This document shows, piece by piece, positions 1 through 9,109 of a stretch of 39,848 bases of DNA. A program made the translations under genes and the position numbers. The notes beneath the pieces are model-generated. The model was not told the DNA's origin, searched no databases, and saw only the letters and a program-made list of their open reading frames with translations. Positions within the stretch are counted from its first letter, which is position 1. Every line of letters starts with the position of its first letter. The DNA comes from Candidatus Magnetominusculus xianensis. GTDB lineage: Bacteria; Nitrospirota; Thermodesulfovibrionia; Thermodesulfovibrionales; Magnetobacteriaceae. The stretch lies in the NCBI GenBank assembly GCA_001541255.1, contig LNQR01000030.1:1-39848 (forward strand). Direction: 5' to 3'.

Positions 1-90
1 GCCCCTGACAAAGACGACTGGGTTATTAACTGCCAGGCACAGGCTAGTGTGTATACGTGCATTGTCAACACGATGACGAGTTTGCAGTAA
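1..90 (+). CDS. 3' end of an unknown protein (partial)
   Basis: Frame 1 is open from the window edge to TAA at 88-90, giving 29 residues that end in NTMTSLQ and include two cysteines nine residues apart (C-QAQASVYT-C). The other two + frames close quickly or contain no sensible peptide. A strong rho-independent terminator at 161-204 on the same strand supports a gene ending here. A C-terminal cysteine pair is seen in many pilin-like or secreted proteins, but 29 residues are too few to name a family. Confidence 0.35.
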   Translation, partial: APDKDDWVINCQAQASVYTCIVNTMTSLQ

Positions 91-160
91 AGCGGTACAG
101 CCTCCTAAACTCATGGGATGTCTCATGAGGATAGTAAACGATGATTTGAGATGAGGTGTT

Positions 161-204
161 AATGGGCAGAGGGCCAAAACAGCCCCCTGCCCATTGCTTT
201 TTTT
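161..204 (+). terminator. Rho-independent terminator
   Basis: The 9-bp arms AATGGGCAG (161-169) and CTGCCCATT (187-195) pair, with further GGG/CCC pairing inside. A run of seven T follows at 198-204. It ends transcription of the + strand gene that stops at 90. On the minus strand no T-run follows, so it is unlikely to stop the gatC operon coming from the right. Confidence 0.8.
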
Positions 205-245
205 AAGTATTGCCTTGTCTACTACAGGCTCGTAGTAAATTACTT

Positions 246-356
246 GGGCTATTGGGGACACATACAATACTGTCCGGCATAGAAATTGCCTTGCGGAATA
301 ATTCGCGGCAATGAGGGTGGTATCGAGATTTTAGAGAGGGGCTATTGGGGACACAT
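246..356. repeat. Pair of 18-bp direct repeats
   Basis: The 18-bp sequence GGGCTATTGGGGACACAT occurs at 246-263 and again at 339-356, 93 bp apart, in the gene-free stretch between the terminator and gatC. TGGGGACACAT-type words are often seen next to Y1/REP-type transposase relics, but no transposase is visible here. The rest of 205-371 holds nothing I can name. Confidence 0.5.
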
Positions 357-371
357 CCAAATTGTGTTGCA

Positions 372-665
372 TCATTCAATTATTTTGGCTACTTTATAGA
401 AACGTTCATTCTTGTCAGGGGCGTTTGAGAGGGCGGCGTCTCTTTCGAGCGGTGTTTCCGTGCGGTCTTCACGATAGACATTTTTCAGCGGAAGGATGTG
501 CGATGTCGGCTCAATATCTTTGGTGTCCAATTCGTTGAGTTTCTCTATATATAACAATATATCGTTTAACTGCCTGCCAAGCATCATGGTTTCATCAGCG
601 CTTAACTTCAGGCGGGAGAGCGCGGCTATGTGCGTTACATCTTTTTCTGTTATCTTTGCTGCCAT
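372..665 (-). CDS. gatC: Asp/Glu-tRNA amidotransferase subunit C
   Basis: GatC is the small subunit of the GatCAB complex that converts Glu-tRNA(Gln) and Asp-tRNA(Asn) to the amidated forms in the cytoplasm. The 97-residue length is typical. The N-terminal half carries the family pattern (ITEKDVTHIAALSRLKLSADE, then LNDILLYIEKLNELDT) and the C-terminal half has the usual 'EPTSHILPLKNVYREDR' segment that wraps GatA. It starts 13 bp after uvrD with an AGGGGT ribosome site and is the last gene of the yebC-htrA-glmU-glmS-uvrD operon. gatA and gatB do not follow within the 371 bp left, so the three subunits are not encoded together at this edge. Confidence 0.93.
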   Translation of the reverse strand: MAAKITEKDVTHIAALSRLKLSADETMMLGRQLNDILLYIEKLNELDTKDIEPTSHILPLKNVYREDRTETPLERDAALSNAPDKNERFYKVAKIIE

Positions 666-678
666 AGGTTATACCCCT

Positions 679-2793
679 TTATATTTTTTCCAGATTCGCA
701 TATTTCAGCGCGAGGCGCTTTACGCCTACGTTGGGGAAATTTACCGTTACCTTGATGTCGTTTTTCTCGCCGTAACAATCTCTGATAACCCCTACTCCCC
801 ATTTCGGGTGTTTTACGCGGCAGCCGGTGTTATATGGGAATTCGACCGGCTGCTGTGGCTGCGGCTGTGCCTTTGATGCCACATTTGCCGGTATCGCGTT
901 TTTCTCTATCCACAGGCAGCAGTCCTTGGGTATGTCCTTCAGGAATCGGGATGGCTCCTGATTCTGAAACTTCGCATATAAGCGCCGCTTCTTCGCCCCT
1001 GTCATAAATAATATGTCCCTAGCACGCGTCATCCCAAGATAAAAAAGCCTTCTCTCCTCATCCAGCTCTTCACTGGTCTCTGTGGCCTTAAAATATGGTA
1101 TAAGACCGTCTTCAAGACCGCTTATAAACACCACAGGAAACTCCATACCCTTAACGTTATACAGCGTCATCAGAGACACACAACTCATGCCCCTGACATC
1201 GTCGTTGGTAGTTGTTAGAGATACGTCTGAGAGGAACTCGCCTAGTGGCAGATTTCCTGACCGGAACATTATCTCTGATATGTCGTTTAAGGCGTTTTCA
1301 TCAAGTGCCTCAATGTAGCTTGTATGAGTGCCTACTAATTTTATCGCCTCAGAAAGGGTAATTGACTTATTTTCCGAAAGCAGGTCAAGCAGTGCTATAA
1401 AGTTGTTGAGTTTCTCCTTTACAGAAGTGGATAATCCCTTTGCGGCACAGAGCTTTACTATGGCCTTGTAGATGCTTATGCCCTCTTTTTTTGCCTCGTT
1501 TTCTATCTTGTTCAGCGTATTGACCGTAATGCCCCTGTTGGGTTGGTTGATTATCCAGCGAATGCTGACGTTATCGTCCTTGTTCCACATCAGCCTTAAG
1601 TATGAGATTAAGTCCTTTGTCTCCCTTTTGTGGTAAATCATCGAACTGCCGATTACCTTAAACGGTATTCTCTCGTTTTTCAACGCTTCTTCTATTACAC
1701 GCGACTGGAGGTTCACCCTATAGAGTATTGCTATGTCGCTATAGGCATAGTTCCCTTTCAGATACAGGTCTTTTATGTTTTTTGCTATATACTTCGCCTC
1801 ATCCTCTTCGGCCATGAACCAGTAGTGACAGACCTTCTCCCCTGACTGTTTGTCTGTCCAAAGGATTTTCTGTTTCCTGTAAGTGTTTTTCGATATAACA
1901 CTGCCTGAGACTTTTAGTATGTTTTGCGTACATCTGAAGGACTGCTCAAGCCTCATGAGCCTGGCATTGTCAAAATCTGCCTCAAACTTTGCCAGTATAT
2001 TTTCCGATTCAAAATCACGGGACTTATAAATAGTCTGGTCATCATCACCTGCTACGAGAATATTGTTAGTGGCAAGGAGTTTAAGAAACTGGTACTGGGC
2101 ATAGCTTGTATCCTGAAATTCATCAACTAATATGTAGGAAAATATCTCCCGATACTTGTTTAATATATCAGGATTTTCTTCAAACAATCTTATCGTATAT
2201 GAGATTAAATCGTCATAGTCCAGGGCATTTGTCCTTCTCATCTCGTCCTGATAGCGGACATAGACCTTGAGGAGTTTTTCATCGAAATCGAAATTGTTAT
2301 ACGTGCTGAACAGCTCATCGGGGGTCAAAAGTGAGGATTTGAAGTAACTTATTTTACTAGCGACACCCTTATAAAGAGCTTCATAGAGCTTCATGTCGTT
2401 GAGAATATGACGAATCAGCCTGCACTGGTCCTCGCTGTCGTATATCACATAATCGCCTGTAATCCCAATGGCGGCCTTCTCCTTTAACAGTATGCGGTTG
2501 CACTGCGAGTAAAAAGTCCCTACCCACATGCCCTTGAGATTGTTTGAGGGGTCGCTGCCTATTGCATAGGCAATCCTGTCTCTCATCTCGTCGGCCGCCT
2601 TGTTTGTAAGCGCTACTGCAAGCATTGTGCTGTACTTTTCCCTGTCTTTGTTGTAAAGGCGGGCGTATTTGTGGGTTATGAGCTGAGTCTTGCCGCACCC
2701 TGCCCCCGCCAGAACAAGCACCGGGCCCTCCATATATTCTATGGCTGCCTCCTGCTGCTCACTCAACTTGTCTAACGAGAGATTCTCAGACAT
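679..2793 (-). CDS. UvrD/PcrA-type superfamily 1 DNA helicase
   Basis: This is an ATP-dependent 3'-5' DNA helicase of the UvrD/PcrA/Rep group, acting in excision repair, replication restart and removal of RecA. The 704 residues begin with a Q motif (LSEQQEAAI, about 11-18) and Walker A GAGCGKT (30-36). Motif II is VDEFQDTS near 224, motif IV-VI sequences follow (for example MTRARDILF near 590), and a C-terminal PcrA-like Tudor segment (GCRVKHPKWGVGVI) ends the protein. The Tudor tail favours PcrA/UvrD over Rep. It lies 48 bp after glmS and 13 bp before gatC in the same operon. The exact symbol (uvrD or pcrA) cannot be settled from sequence alone. Confidence 0.93.
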   Translation of the reverse strand: MSENLSLDKLSEQQEAAIEYMEGPVLVLAGAGCGKTQLITHKYARLYNKDREKYSTMLAVALTNKAADEMRDRIAYAIGSDPSNNLKGMWVGTFYSQCNRILLKEKAAIGITGDYVIYDSEDQCRLIRHILNDMKLYEALYKGVASKISYFKSSLLTPDELFSTYNNFDFDEKLLKVYVRYQDEMRRTNALDYDDLISYTIRLFEENPDILNKYREIFSYILVDEFQDTSYAQYQFLKLLATNNILVAGDDDQTIYKSRDFESENILAKFEADFDNARLMRLEQSFRCTQNILKVSGSVISKNTYRKQKILWTDKQSGEKVCHYWFMAEEDEAKYIAKNIKDLYLKGNYAYSDIAILYRVNLQSRVIEEALKNERIPFKVIGSSMIYHKRETKDLISYLRLMWNKDDNVSIRWIINQPNRGITVNTLNKIENEAKKEGISIYKAIVKLCAAKGLSTSVKEKLNNFIALLDLLSENKSITLSEAIKLVGTHTSYIEALDENALNDISEIMFRSGNLPLGEFLSDVSLTTTNDDVRGMSCVSLMTLYNVKGMEFPVVFISGLEDGLIPYFKATETSEELDEERRLFYLGMTRARDILFMTGAKKRRLYAKFQNQEPSRFLKDIPKDCCLWIEKNAIPANVASKAQPQPQQPVEFPYNTGCRVKHPKWGVGVIRDCYGEKNDIKVTVNFPNVGVKRLALKYANLEKI

Positions 2794-2841
2794 TTCCCTA
2801 ACTCCTATAATAACAAATTCCTCTGTATTTTAGGTATATTT

Positions 2842-4671
2842 TTATTCCACCGTTACACTTTTCGCAAGATTCCTCGGCTGGTCAACGTCGCAGCCCCTGA
2901 TTACCGCTATATGGTATGCAAGGAGTTGCAGCGGCAGGGTCATTACAATCGCGTCCAGAAATTTATTTGCACGCGGCACTAATATAAAGTGGTCTGACAA
3001 CTCCCTGACCCCGTCGTCATCCTCGTTTGAGATAACCACTGTTTTGCCGCCCCTTGACTTAACCTCCTGGATATTCGATATGACCTTTTCATACAGCGTC
3101 TCCTTCGACAGGAGTATGACAACCGGCAGCCCCTCGTCTATCAAGGCAATCGGGCCGTGCTTCATCTCACCGGCCGGGTAGCCCTCGGCGTGTATGTAGG
3201 AGATTTCCTTTAGTTTTAACGCCCCCTCGAGGGCGATAGGAAAGAGGATCCCCCTGCCTAAGAATAAAAACCCACTGGATTTGGACAACTGGCGTGCAAG
3301 TTTTTCTATCTCCGCCTCGGCTATCAGCACAGACTCAAGGAGGGTGGGAATGTGAAGCAGCTCATTTATCGCATCAATTGCCAGTGTTTTTGAGGAGCCT
3401 TTACTTCCCAGAGCGATAGATAGCAGATAAAGAGACACAAGCTGTGTTAAAAATGCCTTCGTTGAGGCCACACCGATTTCAGGCCCCGAATGTGTGTAGA
3501 ACACGTAATCAGACTCACGCGAGGCAGTGCTGCCTACTACGTTGCAGATGGTCATAGTCTTCGCACCGTGTCTTTTTGCCTCTTTGAGGGCTGCCAGCGT
3601 GTCTGCCGTCTCACCTGACTGCGTAATAGCGATAAATAAATCATCTTTCCCTATTATCGGACTCCTGTAGCGAAACTCTGAGGCGATGTCTATCTCCACA
3701 GGTATCCCTGCCAATTCCTCTATCATATATTTGCCGCACAGGGCTGCGTGCCATGACGTGCCGCAGGCGACTATAAATATTTTTCTCGTACTGCTTATTA
3801 TCTCTTTATCAAGTCCGAATTCGTACAAATTAACAGTTCCGGTACTGAGATTTGCCCTGCCTGTTATGGTGTCTGCAATGGCGCGTGGTTGTTCGAATAT
3901 CTCCTTAAGCATGAAATGCCTGTAGCCGCCCTTTTCTGCCATTGATGGGCTCCAGGTTATCTTTGTCGGGTCTCTGTGAACTATCGCCCCTTCTGAGTCC
4001 CTGATGATTACGCCTTCCCTTGTGATAACCGCCATCTCTCTATCTTCCATAAATATGACATCGCGTGTGTGACTCAAAAAGGCTGGCACATCGGAGGCGC
4101 AGAAATATTCCCCGTCACCAAGCCCTATGACAAGCGGGCTGTCCTTTTTGGCGCATATAATCTTTCCCGGGTCTTTTTCACATATCACGTTTACTGCGTA
4201 TGAGCCGTGAAGGAGTTTTATCGCCTCCAGCACTGAGTCCTCAAACGAGCGCCCCTTCCTGTAAAACGACGCTATCAGGTGGCACATGACCTCGGTATCT
4301 GTTTCGGACTTAAAGACTGCCCCTTCTTTTAACAGCTCTCTCTTGAGTTCGATATAATTTTCTATTATACCGTTGTGTACTATGGCTATATCGTCCACTC
4401 TGTGTGGGTGGGCGTTGATTTCCGAGGGGCTGCCGTGGGTTGCCCACCGCGTATGTCCTATTGCAACGCTGCTCATTACGCCATTTAGGGTGGGCCTGTT
4501 TATCAGTTCGCTAATCTTGCCTTTAGCGCGGACTATGTCCATCAGGCCGTTGTCTCCTCTTATAAACGCCACACCAGCAGAGTCATACCCCCTGTATTCG
4601 AGTTTCTTTAGTCCTTCGATGGTTATCCCTATTGAATTATTTTTCCCTGCGTATCCTATTATTCCACACAT
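2842..4671 (-). CDS. glmS: Glutamine-fructose-6-phosphate aminotransferase (isomerizing)
   Basis: GlmS makes glucosamine-6-phosphate from fructose-6-phosphate and glutamine, the first step toward UDP-GlcNAc. The protein starts MCGIIGYAG, with Cys2 as the Ntn glutaminase nucleophile after Met removal. It carries the N-terminal amidotransferase domain (about 1-235) and two SIS sugar-isomerase domains, with signatures CGTSWHAAL and TQSGETADT, and ends LAKSVTVE as the family does. The 609-residue length is full. It sits 26 bp after glmU, which completes the pathway, so the two are co-transcribed. The 26-bp gap leaves no room for a glmS ribozyme, so control must be elsewhere. Confidence 0.97.
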   Translation of the reverse strand: MCGIIGYAGKNNSIGITIEGLKKLEYRGYDSAGVAFIRGDNGLMDIVRAKGKISELINRPTLNGVMSSVAIGHTRWATHGSPSEINAHPHRVDDIAIVHNGIIENYIELKRELLKEGAVFKSETDTEVMCHLIASFYRKGRSFEDSVLEAIKLLHGSYAVNVICEKDPGKIICAKKDSPLVIGLGDGEYFCASDVPAFLSHTRDVIFMEDREMAVITREGVIIRDSEGAIVHRDPTKITWSPSMAEKGGYRHFMLKEIFEQPRAIADTITGRANLSTGTVNLYEFGLDKEIISSTRKIFIVACGTSWHAALCGKYMIEELAGIPVEIDIASEFRYRSPIIGKDDLFIAITQSGETADTLAALKEAKRHGAKTMTICNVVGSTASRESDYVFYTHSGPEIGVASTKAFLTQLVSLYLLSIALGSKGSSKTLAIDAINELLHIPTLLESVLIAEAEIEKLARQLSKSSGFLFLGRGILFPIALEGALKLKEISYIHAEGYPAGEMKHGPIALIDEGLPVVILLSKETLYEKVISNIQEVKSRGGKTVVISNEDDDGVRELSDHFILVPRANKFLDAIVMTLPLQLLAYHIAVIRGCDVDQPRNLAKSVTVE

Positions 4672-4697
4672 AGTTTATGCCCTCATGTTATTCTTGC

Positions 4698-6080
4698 TTA
4701 TTTTTTAAACTTCGCCTTAACCCAGTCTATAATTGTGCGCTGCCTTACGCGGCTTATCGCAAGGGCATCAGCCGGGACATCATGTGTTATGGTTGACCCT
4801 GCCCCTACGAATGCACCCTTACCTACTGTTACAGGGGCAACCAACTGTGAATCGCTCCCTATGAATACGCCGTCTTCTATCACCGTCTTAAACTTATTTA
4901 CGCCGTCGTAGTTGCATGTAATTGTACCGGCGCCAATATTTACGTTATCACCAACTGCGGCATCCCCTATGTAAGACAGGTGTGATGCCTTTGTGTTATT
5001 GCCAAGCGTGGATTTTTTTATCTCAACGAAATTCCCGACCTTTGCCTTTTTCCCTATCACAGCGCCCGGCCTTAGGTGGGCAAACGGCCCGACCGCCGCC
5101 CCGGAGTCAATCTTTGAGTCCTCTATCAGAGTTGAGTCCTTCACCACAACATCACGCTCAATAATGGAATCCACTATTCTTACATTTGGATAAATGACGC
5201 AGCCCTCGCCGATTATGGTCTTTCCCTCTAATATCACGTTTGGATATATAATCGTATCGCGTCCTATTGACACACTTGATGAGATGAGTGTCGTGTTTTC
5301 ATCCATCAGAGTAACTCCTTCGTCCATCCAGTGCCGGTTAATGCGGCGCTTCAGGGCGTTTAGGGCCTGCAGAAGTTCAGCCCGTGAGTTTATCCCTATG
5401 AACTCGTCCTCATCCAGCATCTTTTGTGCATCGACTCTCAGCCCATGTTCAGCCGCGACTGAGACGATGTCAGTAAGGTAGAACTCCCCTTTTTTTGCAT
5501 TGACCTGAATCATATCCAACAGTGGCAGGGCGTGTTGGCTAAAGACGTAGATGCCGCTGTTTACCTCGTTTATTTTTCTTTCCTCTTCGGTGGCATCAGG
5601 ATTTTCTACTATACCTTTGAGAGTGCCGTCTGGATTTCGTATTAATCTGCCATAAGACGATGGGTTTTTTGATACAAAACTGAGCACCGTAACGGCATTG
5701 CCGCCACTGATGTGTGTGTCTATAAGGCCCTGAAGCGTTTCACCTCTAATAAGTGGTGCATCTGCCGTTGTGACTACTGTATAGTCAAATTGCTCACCGT
5801 TGAGGCAGCCAAGCCCGGACTTAAGGGCGTCCGCCGTTCCAAGCAGGTTCTCCTGATATGCAAACGATACCACAGGGTCGTCTTTAAATATGGCCTTGAG
5901 TTTGTCTTCTGAGTGTCTTCCGATAACCAGCACGATTTTCGATACCCCTGTAACGGCCTTGACCGCCTCTACCGGGTATGTGACAACGGGTCTGCCTAAC
6001 AGATTGTGGACAACCTTAGGCGTTGCTGATTTCATTCTCTTGCCAAGCCCCGCGGCAAGGACAACGGCACAGGTTTTCAT
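4698..6080 (-). CDS. glmU: Bifunctional GlcNAc-1-P uridyltransferase / GlcN-1-P acetyltransferase
   Basis: GlmU acetylates glucosamine-1-phosphate and then couples it to UTP, giving UDP-GlcNAc for peptidoglycan and lipid A. The N-terminal pyrophosphorylase domain has the signature LAAGLGKRMKSATPKVVH (residues 9-26). From about residue 250 the protein becomes a left-handed beta-helix of hexapeptide repeats (for example SVSIGRDTIIYPNVILEG), with the acetyltransferase site region around NYDGVNKFKT. At 460 residues it is full length. It follows htrA by 23 bp and precedes glmS. Phosphoglucosamine mutase (glmM), the enzyme between the two, is not in the window. Confidence 0.97.
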   Translation of the reverse strand: MKTCAVVLAAGLGKRMKSATPKVVHNLLGRPVVTYPVEAVKAVTGVSKIVLVIGRHSEDKLKAIFKDDPVVSFAYQENLLGTADALKSGLGCLNGEQFDYTVVTTADAPLIRGETLQGLIDTHISGGNAVTVLSFVSKNPSSYGRLIRNPDGTLKGIVENPDATEEERKINEVNSGIYVFSQHALPLLDMIQVNAKKGEFYLTDIVSVAAEHGLRVDAQKMLDEDEFIGINSRAELLQALNALKRRINRHWMDEGVTLMDENTTLISSSVSIGRDTIIYPNVILEGKTIIGEGCVIYPNVRIVDSIIERDVVVKDSTLIEDSKIDSGAAVGPFAHLRPGAVIGKKAKVGNFVEIKKSTLGNNTKASHLSYIGDAAVGDNVNIGAGTITCNYDGVNKFKTVIEDGVFIGSDSQLVAPVTVGKGAFVGAGSTITHDVPADALAISRVRQRTIIDWVKAKFKK

Positions 6081-6103
6081 AGACTATGTCCTCCGGTCTG
6101 TCA

Positions 6104-7222
6104 TTATGATTTCAGCTCCACGACACAGTTTACGACAATTGTCTGTGAGCCGCGGATGAGTTTTACTGCAATGATGTCATTTGGTTTTTTGTCCTTGAGC
6201 GCCTTAGATAAATCCTGCAGGGAGTTAATCTTCACCCCTGCGGCCTCTAAAATTATATCGCCCCCCAGGTAGATAACCGTGCCGCTGATTTCAACCGGTC
6301 TGTTACCTCCTTTGATGCCGGCCTTGTGGGCGGGGCTGTCCTTGACGACCTGAGATACGAGTACCCCTGTGCTGACAGGGAGGCCAAGCGCCTTTGAGAG
6401 CTTCTCCCAGAGGGGAACTCCAACAATTCCAATCCACGGCCTTCTGATCTTTCCATGCTTAATCAAATCAGGGACAAGCGCCCTTGCAACACTTATAGGA
6501 ATGGCAAATCCGATGCCGACGTTGCCGCCAGTGGGTGTGAATATGGCGGTTGTGATACCTATAATTTTACCGCCGGTATCGATTAATGGGCCGCCGGAGT
6601 TGCCGGGGTTAATGGCTGCATCTGTTTGAATGACGTTGTCGATTACCTTGCCTGAACTTGTTGTGAGCGGGCGGCCAAGGGCGCTTACAATACCATTTGT
6701 CATGGTTGAGTTTAGCCCAAACGGGTTTCCAATGGCATAGACATGCTGGCCTACTTGCAGGGATTCGGAGAGGCCCATCTCGATAGTCTTAAAGGCAGCA
6801 GGTTTGTCAGTGATAATTTTTATCACTGCGATGTCGTTGTCCTGGTCAGCGCCTATGAATTTTGCGGTGTATTTTTTGCCGTCAATCATTGTGACGCCAA
6901 TCTCGGAGGCATCCTCTATGACGTGATAATTAGTGAGAACATAGCCTTCCGGGGTTATAATTGTACCGGAGCCGGAGCCTTTTTGCGGGTAGACGGAGAA
7001 GAAGTCCTGCACCAATGTAGTGGTGGTAATATTTACTACAGAGGGGCTTGCCTGCTTGTATATGGAGACAGAAGTCTCCTCTTCGGGGGACATCTTAGCA
7101 GTGGCAGGGGCGGCATAGAGTGGAGTTATGCCGGTTAATAACGCAATAATCAGTAAAAGATAACCAAGCACCTCACAAAAAGGGCGGCATGTTGTGTTTC
7201 GGCGCATGGGAAATACCCTCAT
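6104..7222 (-). CDS. HtrA/DegP-family periplasmic serine protease
   Basis: This is a trypsin-like envelope protease of the DegP/DegS group that handles misfolded proteins. A hydrophobic export segment spans about residues 17-37 (LGYLLLIIALLTGITPLYA). The catalytic triad is visible: His100 in TNYHV, Asp130 in DNDIAVI, and Ser209 in GNSGGP. One PDZ domain follows (about 265-370), so the layout is DegS-like with a single PDZ rather than DegP-like with two. The start is uncertain: ATG at 7222 sits 8 bp after yebC, and a second ATG at 7207 has a GAGG site nine bases upstream and gives a more normal signal peptide. Confidence 0.92.
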   Translation of the reverse strand: MRVFPMRRNTTCRPFCEVLGYLLLIIALLTGITPLYAAPATAKMSPEEETSVSIYKQASPSVVNITTTTLVQDFFSVYPQKGSGSGTIITPEGYVLTNYHVIEDASEIGVTMIDGKKYTAKFIGADQDNDIAVIKIITDKPAAFKTIEMGLSESLQVGQHVYAIGNPFGLNSTMTNGIVSALGRPLTTSSGKVIDNVIQTDAAINPGNSGGPLIDTGGKIIGITTAIFTPTGGNVGIGFAIPISVARALVPDLIKHGKIRRPWIGIVGVPLWEKLSKALGLPVSTGVLVSQVVKDSPAHKAGIKGGNRPVEISGTVIYLGGDIILEAAGVKINSLQDLSKALKDKKPNDIIAVKLIRGSQTIVVNCVVELKS

Positions 7223-7230
7223 TTTGCTTA

Positions 7231-7971
7231 TTACAGCTCCTCGCCGGGCAGATCGAAATTAACGTGGACATTTTGGACATCCTCAAGCTCGTCGAGGGCG
7301 TCGATTATTCGCATCATCTTTTGTGCTGTGGGGTCATCGACTTGAATATAGCTGCCGGGAATCATAGTAATCTCTGACGAGGAGACGGCAATAGATGCCT
7401 TCTCTAAATGTGCCTTTACGGCAGCCATGTCCTCAGCGGTAGTAATTAGTTCATACATGTCGTCATTGGGGTCGTTTTTCAGGTCATCGACTCCGGCCTC
7501 AAGCGCCTCGGTCATGAGGGTATCTTCGGATACGGCTTTTTTATCGATTAAGATACAGCCTTTTTTGGAGAACATCCAGGCAACACAGCCGGATTCGCCC
7601 AGAGTTCCGCCGTGTTTTGTCAGGGCGTATCTGATCTCTGCAACGGTCCTGTTTTTGTTGTCTGTCATGGCCTCGATAAGGACAGCAACGCCGCCCGGCC
7701 CGTAGCCTTCATAGATTATTTCTTCGTACATAGCGCCGCCAAGCTCACCAGCGCCCTTTTGTATAGCCCTTTTGATGTTATCAAGCGGCATATTGACTTC
7801 TTTGGCCTTGTCAATAGCGGTACGCAGACGTGGATTACCTTCAGGGTCTGAGCCGCCCATTCTTGCGGCAACGGAGACCTCTTTAACAATTCTGGAGAAG
7901 ACCTTGCCTTTACGCGAGTCTGTAACCGCCTTTTTTCGTTTTATTTGTGCCCATTTTGAGTGGCCTGACAT
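7231..7971 (-). CDS. YebC/PmpR-family protein
   Basis: YebC/TACO1-family proteins act as transcription regulators or as translation factors that relieve ribosome pausing. The 246-residue protein has the canonical start [22 protein letters not shown] and the conserved stretches [17 protein letters not shown] and [19 protein letters not shown]. It is the first gene of the six-gene operon, with a GGGGGAT ribosome site before ATG 7971 and a promoter at 8007-8035. In many bacteria yebC neighbours ruvC; here it leads htrA and the glm genes. Confidence 0.95.
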   Translation of the reverse strand: MSGHSKWAQIKRKKAVTDSRKGKVFSRIVKEVSVAARMGGSDPEGNPRLRTAIDKAKEVNMPLDNIKRAIQKGAGELGGAMYEEIIYEGYGPGGVAVLIEAMTDNKNRTVAEIRYALTKHGGTLGESGCVAWMFSKKGCILIDKKAVSEDTLMTEALEAGVDDLKNDPNDDMYELITTAEDMAAVKAHLEKASIAVSSSEITMIPGSYIQVDDPTAQKMMRIIDALDELEDVQNVHVNFDLPGEEL

Positions 7972-8006
7972 TAATATCCCCCAAATACTGTATTTACATC
8001 ATTAGT

Positions 8007-8035
8007 ATTATATCAAATATTGGCTGGATATGCAA
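8007..8035 (-). promoter_or_regulatory. Sigma70-type promoter of the yebC operon
   Basis: Read on the minus strand, -35 TTGCAT (8030-8035) and -10 TATAAT (8007-8012) are separated by exactly 17 bp. The start codon of yebC lies about 36 bp downstream, leaving a short leader with a G-rich ribosome site. Confidence 0.65.
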
Positions 8036-8075
8036 ATAGCCGAATTGCCTCACGAAAAAACTATAGGAAAGGTAA

Positions 8076-8504
8076 ACGTTAGGGTATGACAGATGTTACG
8101 CCAGTGAGTCAGCATGGAAGGAAAATAGCGGTATCAGCGAGGATAATTATAGTAATAGATGTAAGGCTGGATCAAAGAGAAGAAGGGACTACGATGAAAA
8201 GGTATTGTCAGTGCTGAAAAAGACATGGTACATAATGGACTGTATCTGCGGCAAACGTCTGAGTCCAATACTCAAAGATGTAATCCCGATACTTGAAACT
8301 CATAAGGAGATCGTGATTGACAGTGGTACAAGGGATAAGATTTGCAAAATAAGTCCTGCGACAATAGACCGGTTATTATCGGAAGAGAAGAAGAGATACC
8401 AGTTAAAGGGTAAATCCCACACTAACCCTCCGTGGGCAGTTAATTTCTCTCTCGGCGTTTCCAGCTTGTACGGAAATAAAGTTTGTGCTACCATACACAT
8501 ATAG
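8076..8504 (+). pseudogene. Remnant of an integrase-type (ISNCY-like) transposase
   Basis: Reading on from the TAA at 8073-8075, the frame is open and gives a GYDRCYAS-like segment. A KRRRDYDEKVLSVLKKTWYI segment and then CGKRLSPILKDVIPILETH follow, ending KRYQLKGKSHT. These resemble the N-terminal region of integrase-core transposases that run Y-D-x-x-V-x-x-x-L-K-x-x-W and CGKRL, as I remember that family. There is no proper start codon for the upstream part (TTG at 8205 is the first usable one). After residue HT (about 8420) the similarity stops and the frame runs on as unrelated sequence to 8504, so the DDE core is missing. It is a dead fragment. Confidence 0.6.
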
Positions 8505-8554
8505 CCCTTCTGCTTTTTTGATTAACCTTTCAGGTGATATTTTATATCATCTGC

Positions 8555-8581
8555 AGCCCTTTAAGCACGAGGGCTTTTTAC
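8555..8581 (+). terminator. Terminator-like hairpin
   Basis: AGCCCT (8555-8560) pairs with AGGGCT (8570-8575), followed by TTTTACTTTT. It may be the old end of the transposase remnant or insulate the downstream hit gene. The 8582-8700 stretch is AT-rich and probably holds the hit promoter, which I could not place. Confidence 0.5.
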
Positions 8582-8714
8582 TTTTCTCGCTTCTCTATAT
8601 CGGGTTTAGGGTATGTATAAAACAACACGAATTGTGGTATATTTAATACGTTGGTCACATTGGCCTGATGCGCCGACAACTCGATATTTATATATATATA
8701 TCAGGAGGTACAGC

Positions 8715-9056
8715 ATGGACTGTATATTCTGCAAGATCGCCAACAAAGAAATACCAGCGAGGCTTGTCTATGAAGATGACCTTGTGCTGGCTTTCGAGGA
8801 CTTGAACCCTCAAGCCCCCGTCCATGTCCTCGTAATACCAAAAAAACACATCTCAACAAGTCTTGAAATCGACAGCACAGACAATGCCCTTATTGGAATC
8901 ATGTTTCAGGCTGCAAACAAGATAGCAGTGGATAGAAATATCGCTGGCAAAGGATTCAGAATGGTAATGAACTGTAACAGAGATGCAGGGCAGAGCGTGT
9001 TTCACATCCACCTGCATGTACTTGGTGGAAGGCTTTTTACGTGGCCGCCGGGGTAG
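8715..9056 (+). CDS. HIT-family (HinT-like) nucleotide hydrolase
   Basis: Histidine-triad proteins hydrolyse purine nucleoside phosphoramidates and related AMP conjugates. The 113-residue protein starts MDCIFCKIANKEIPA with zinc-ligand cysteines C3 and C6. The triad is H97-x-H99-x-H101 in FHIHLHVLGG, and the protein ends in the group's common WPPG tail. The ATG at 8715 is chosen because AGGAGG lies seven bases upstream; an upstream in-frame start at 8613 would add about 34 residues that do not fit the family. mqnD starts 53 bp downstream on the same strand. Confidence 0.95.
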   Translation: MDCIFCKIANKEIPARLVYEDDLVLAFEDLNPQAPVHVLVIPKKHISTSLEIDSTDNALIGIMFQAANKIAVDRNIAGKGFRMVMNCNRDAGQSVFHIHLHVLGGRLFTWPPG

Positions 9057-9109
9057 CAGGGGCATCAGCCGGTGACGCTTGTTACCAGTTGATTACAACT
9101 TGTGATTAA

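Noticed and set aside
8205..8504. Intact small gene of 99 residues
   Set aside because: Transposase similarity extends upstream of its TTG without a start codon, and similarity ends abruptly inside the frame, so it is a fragment of a larger dead gene.
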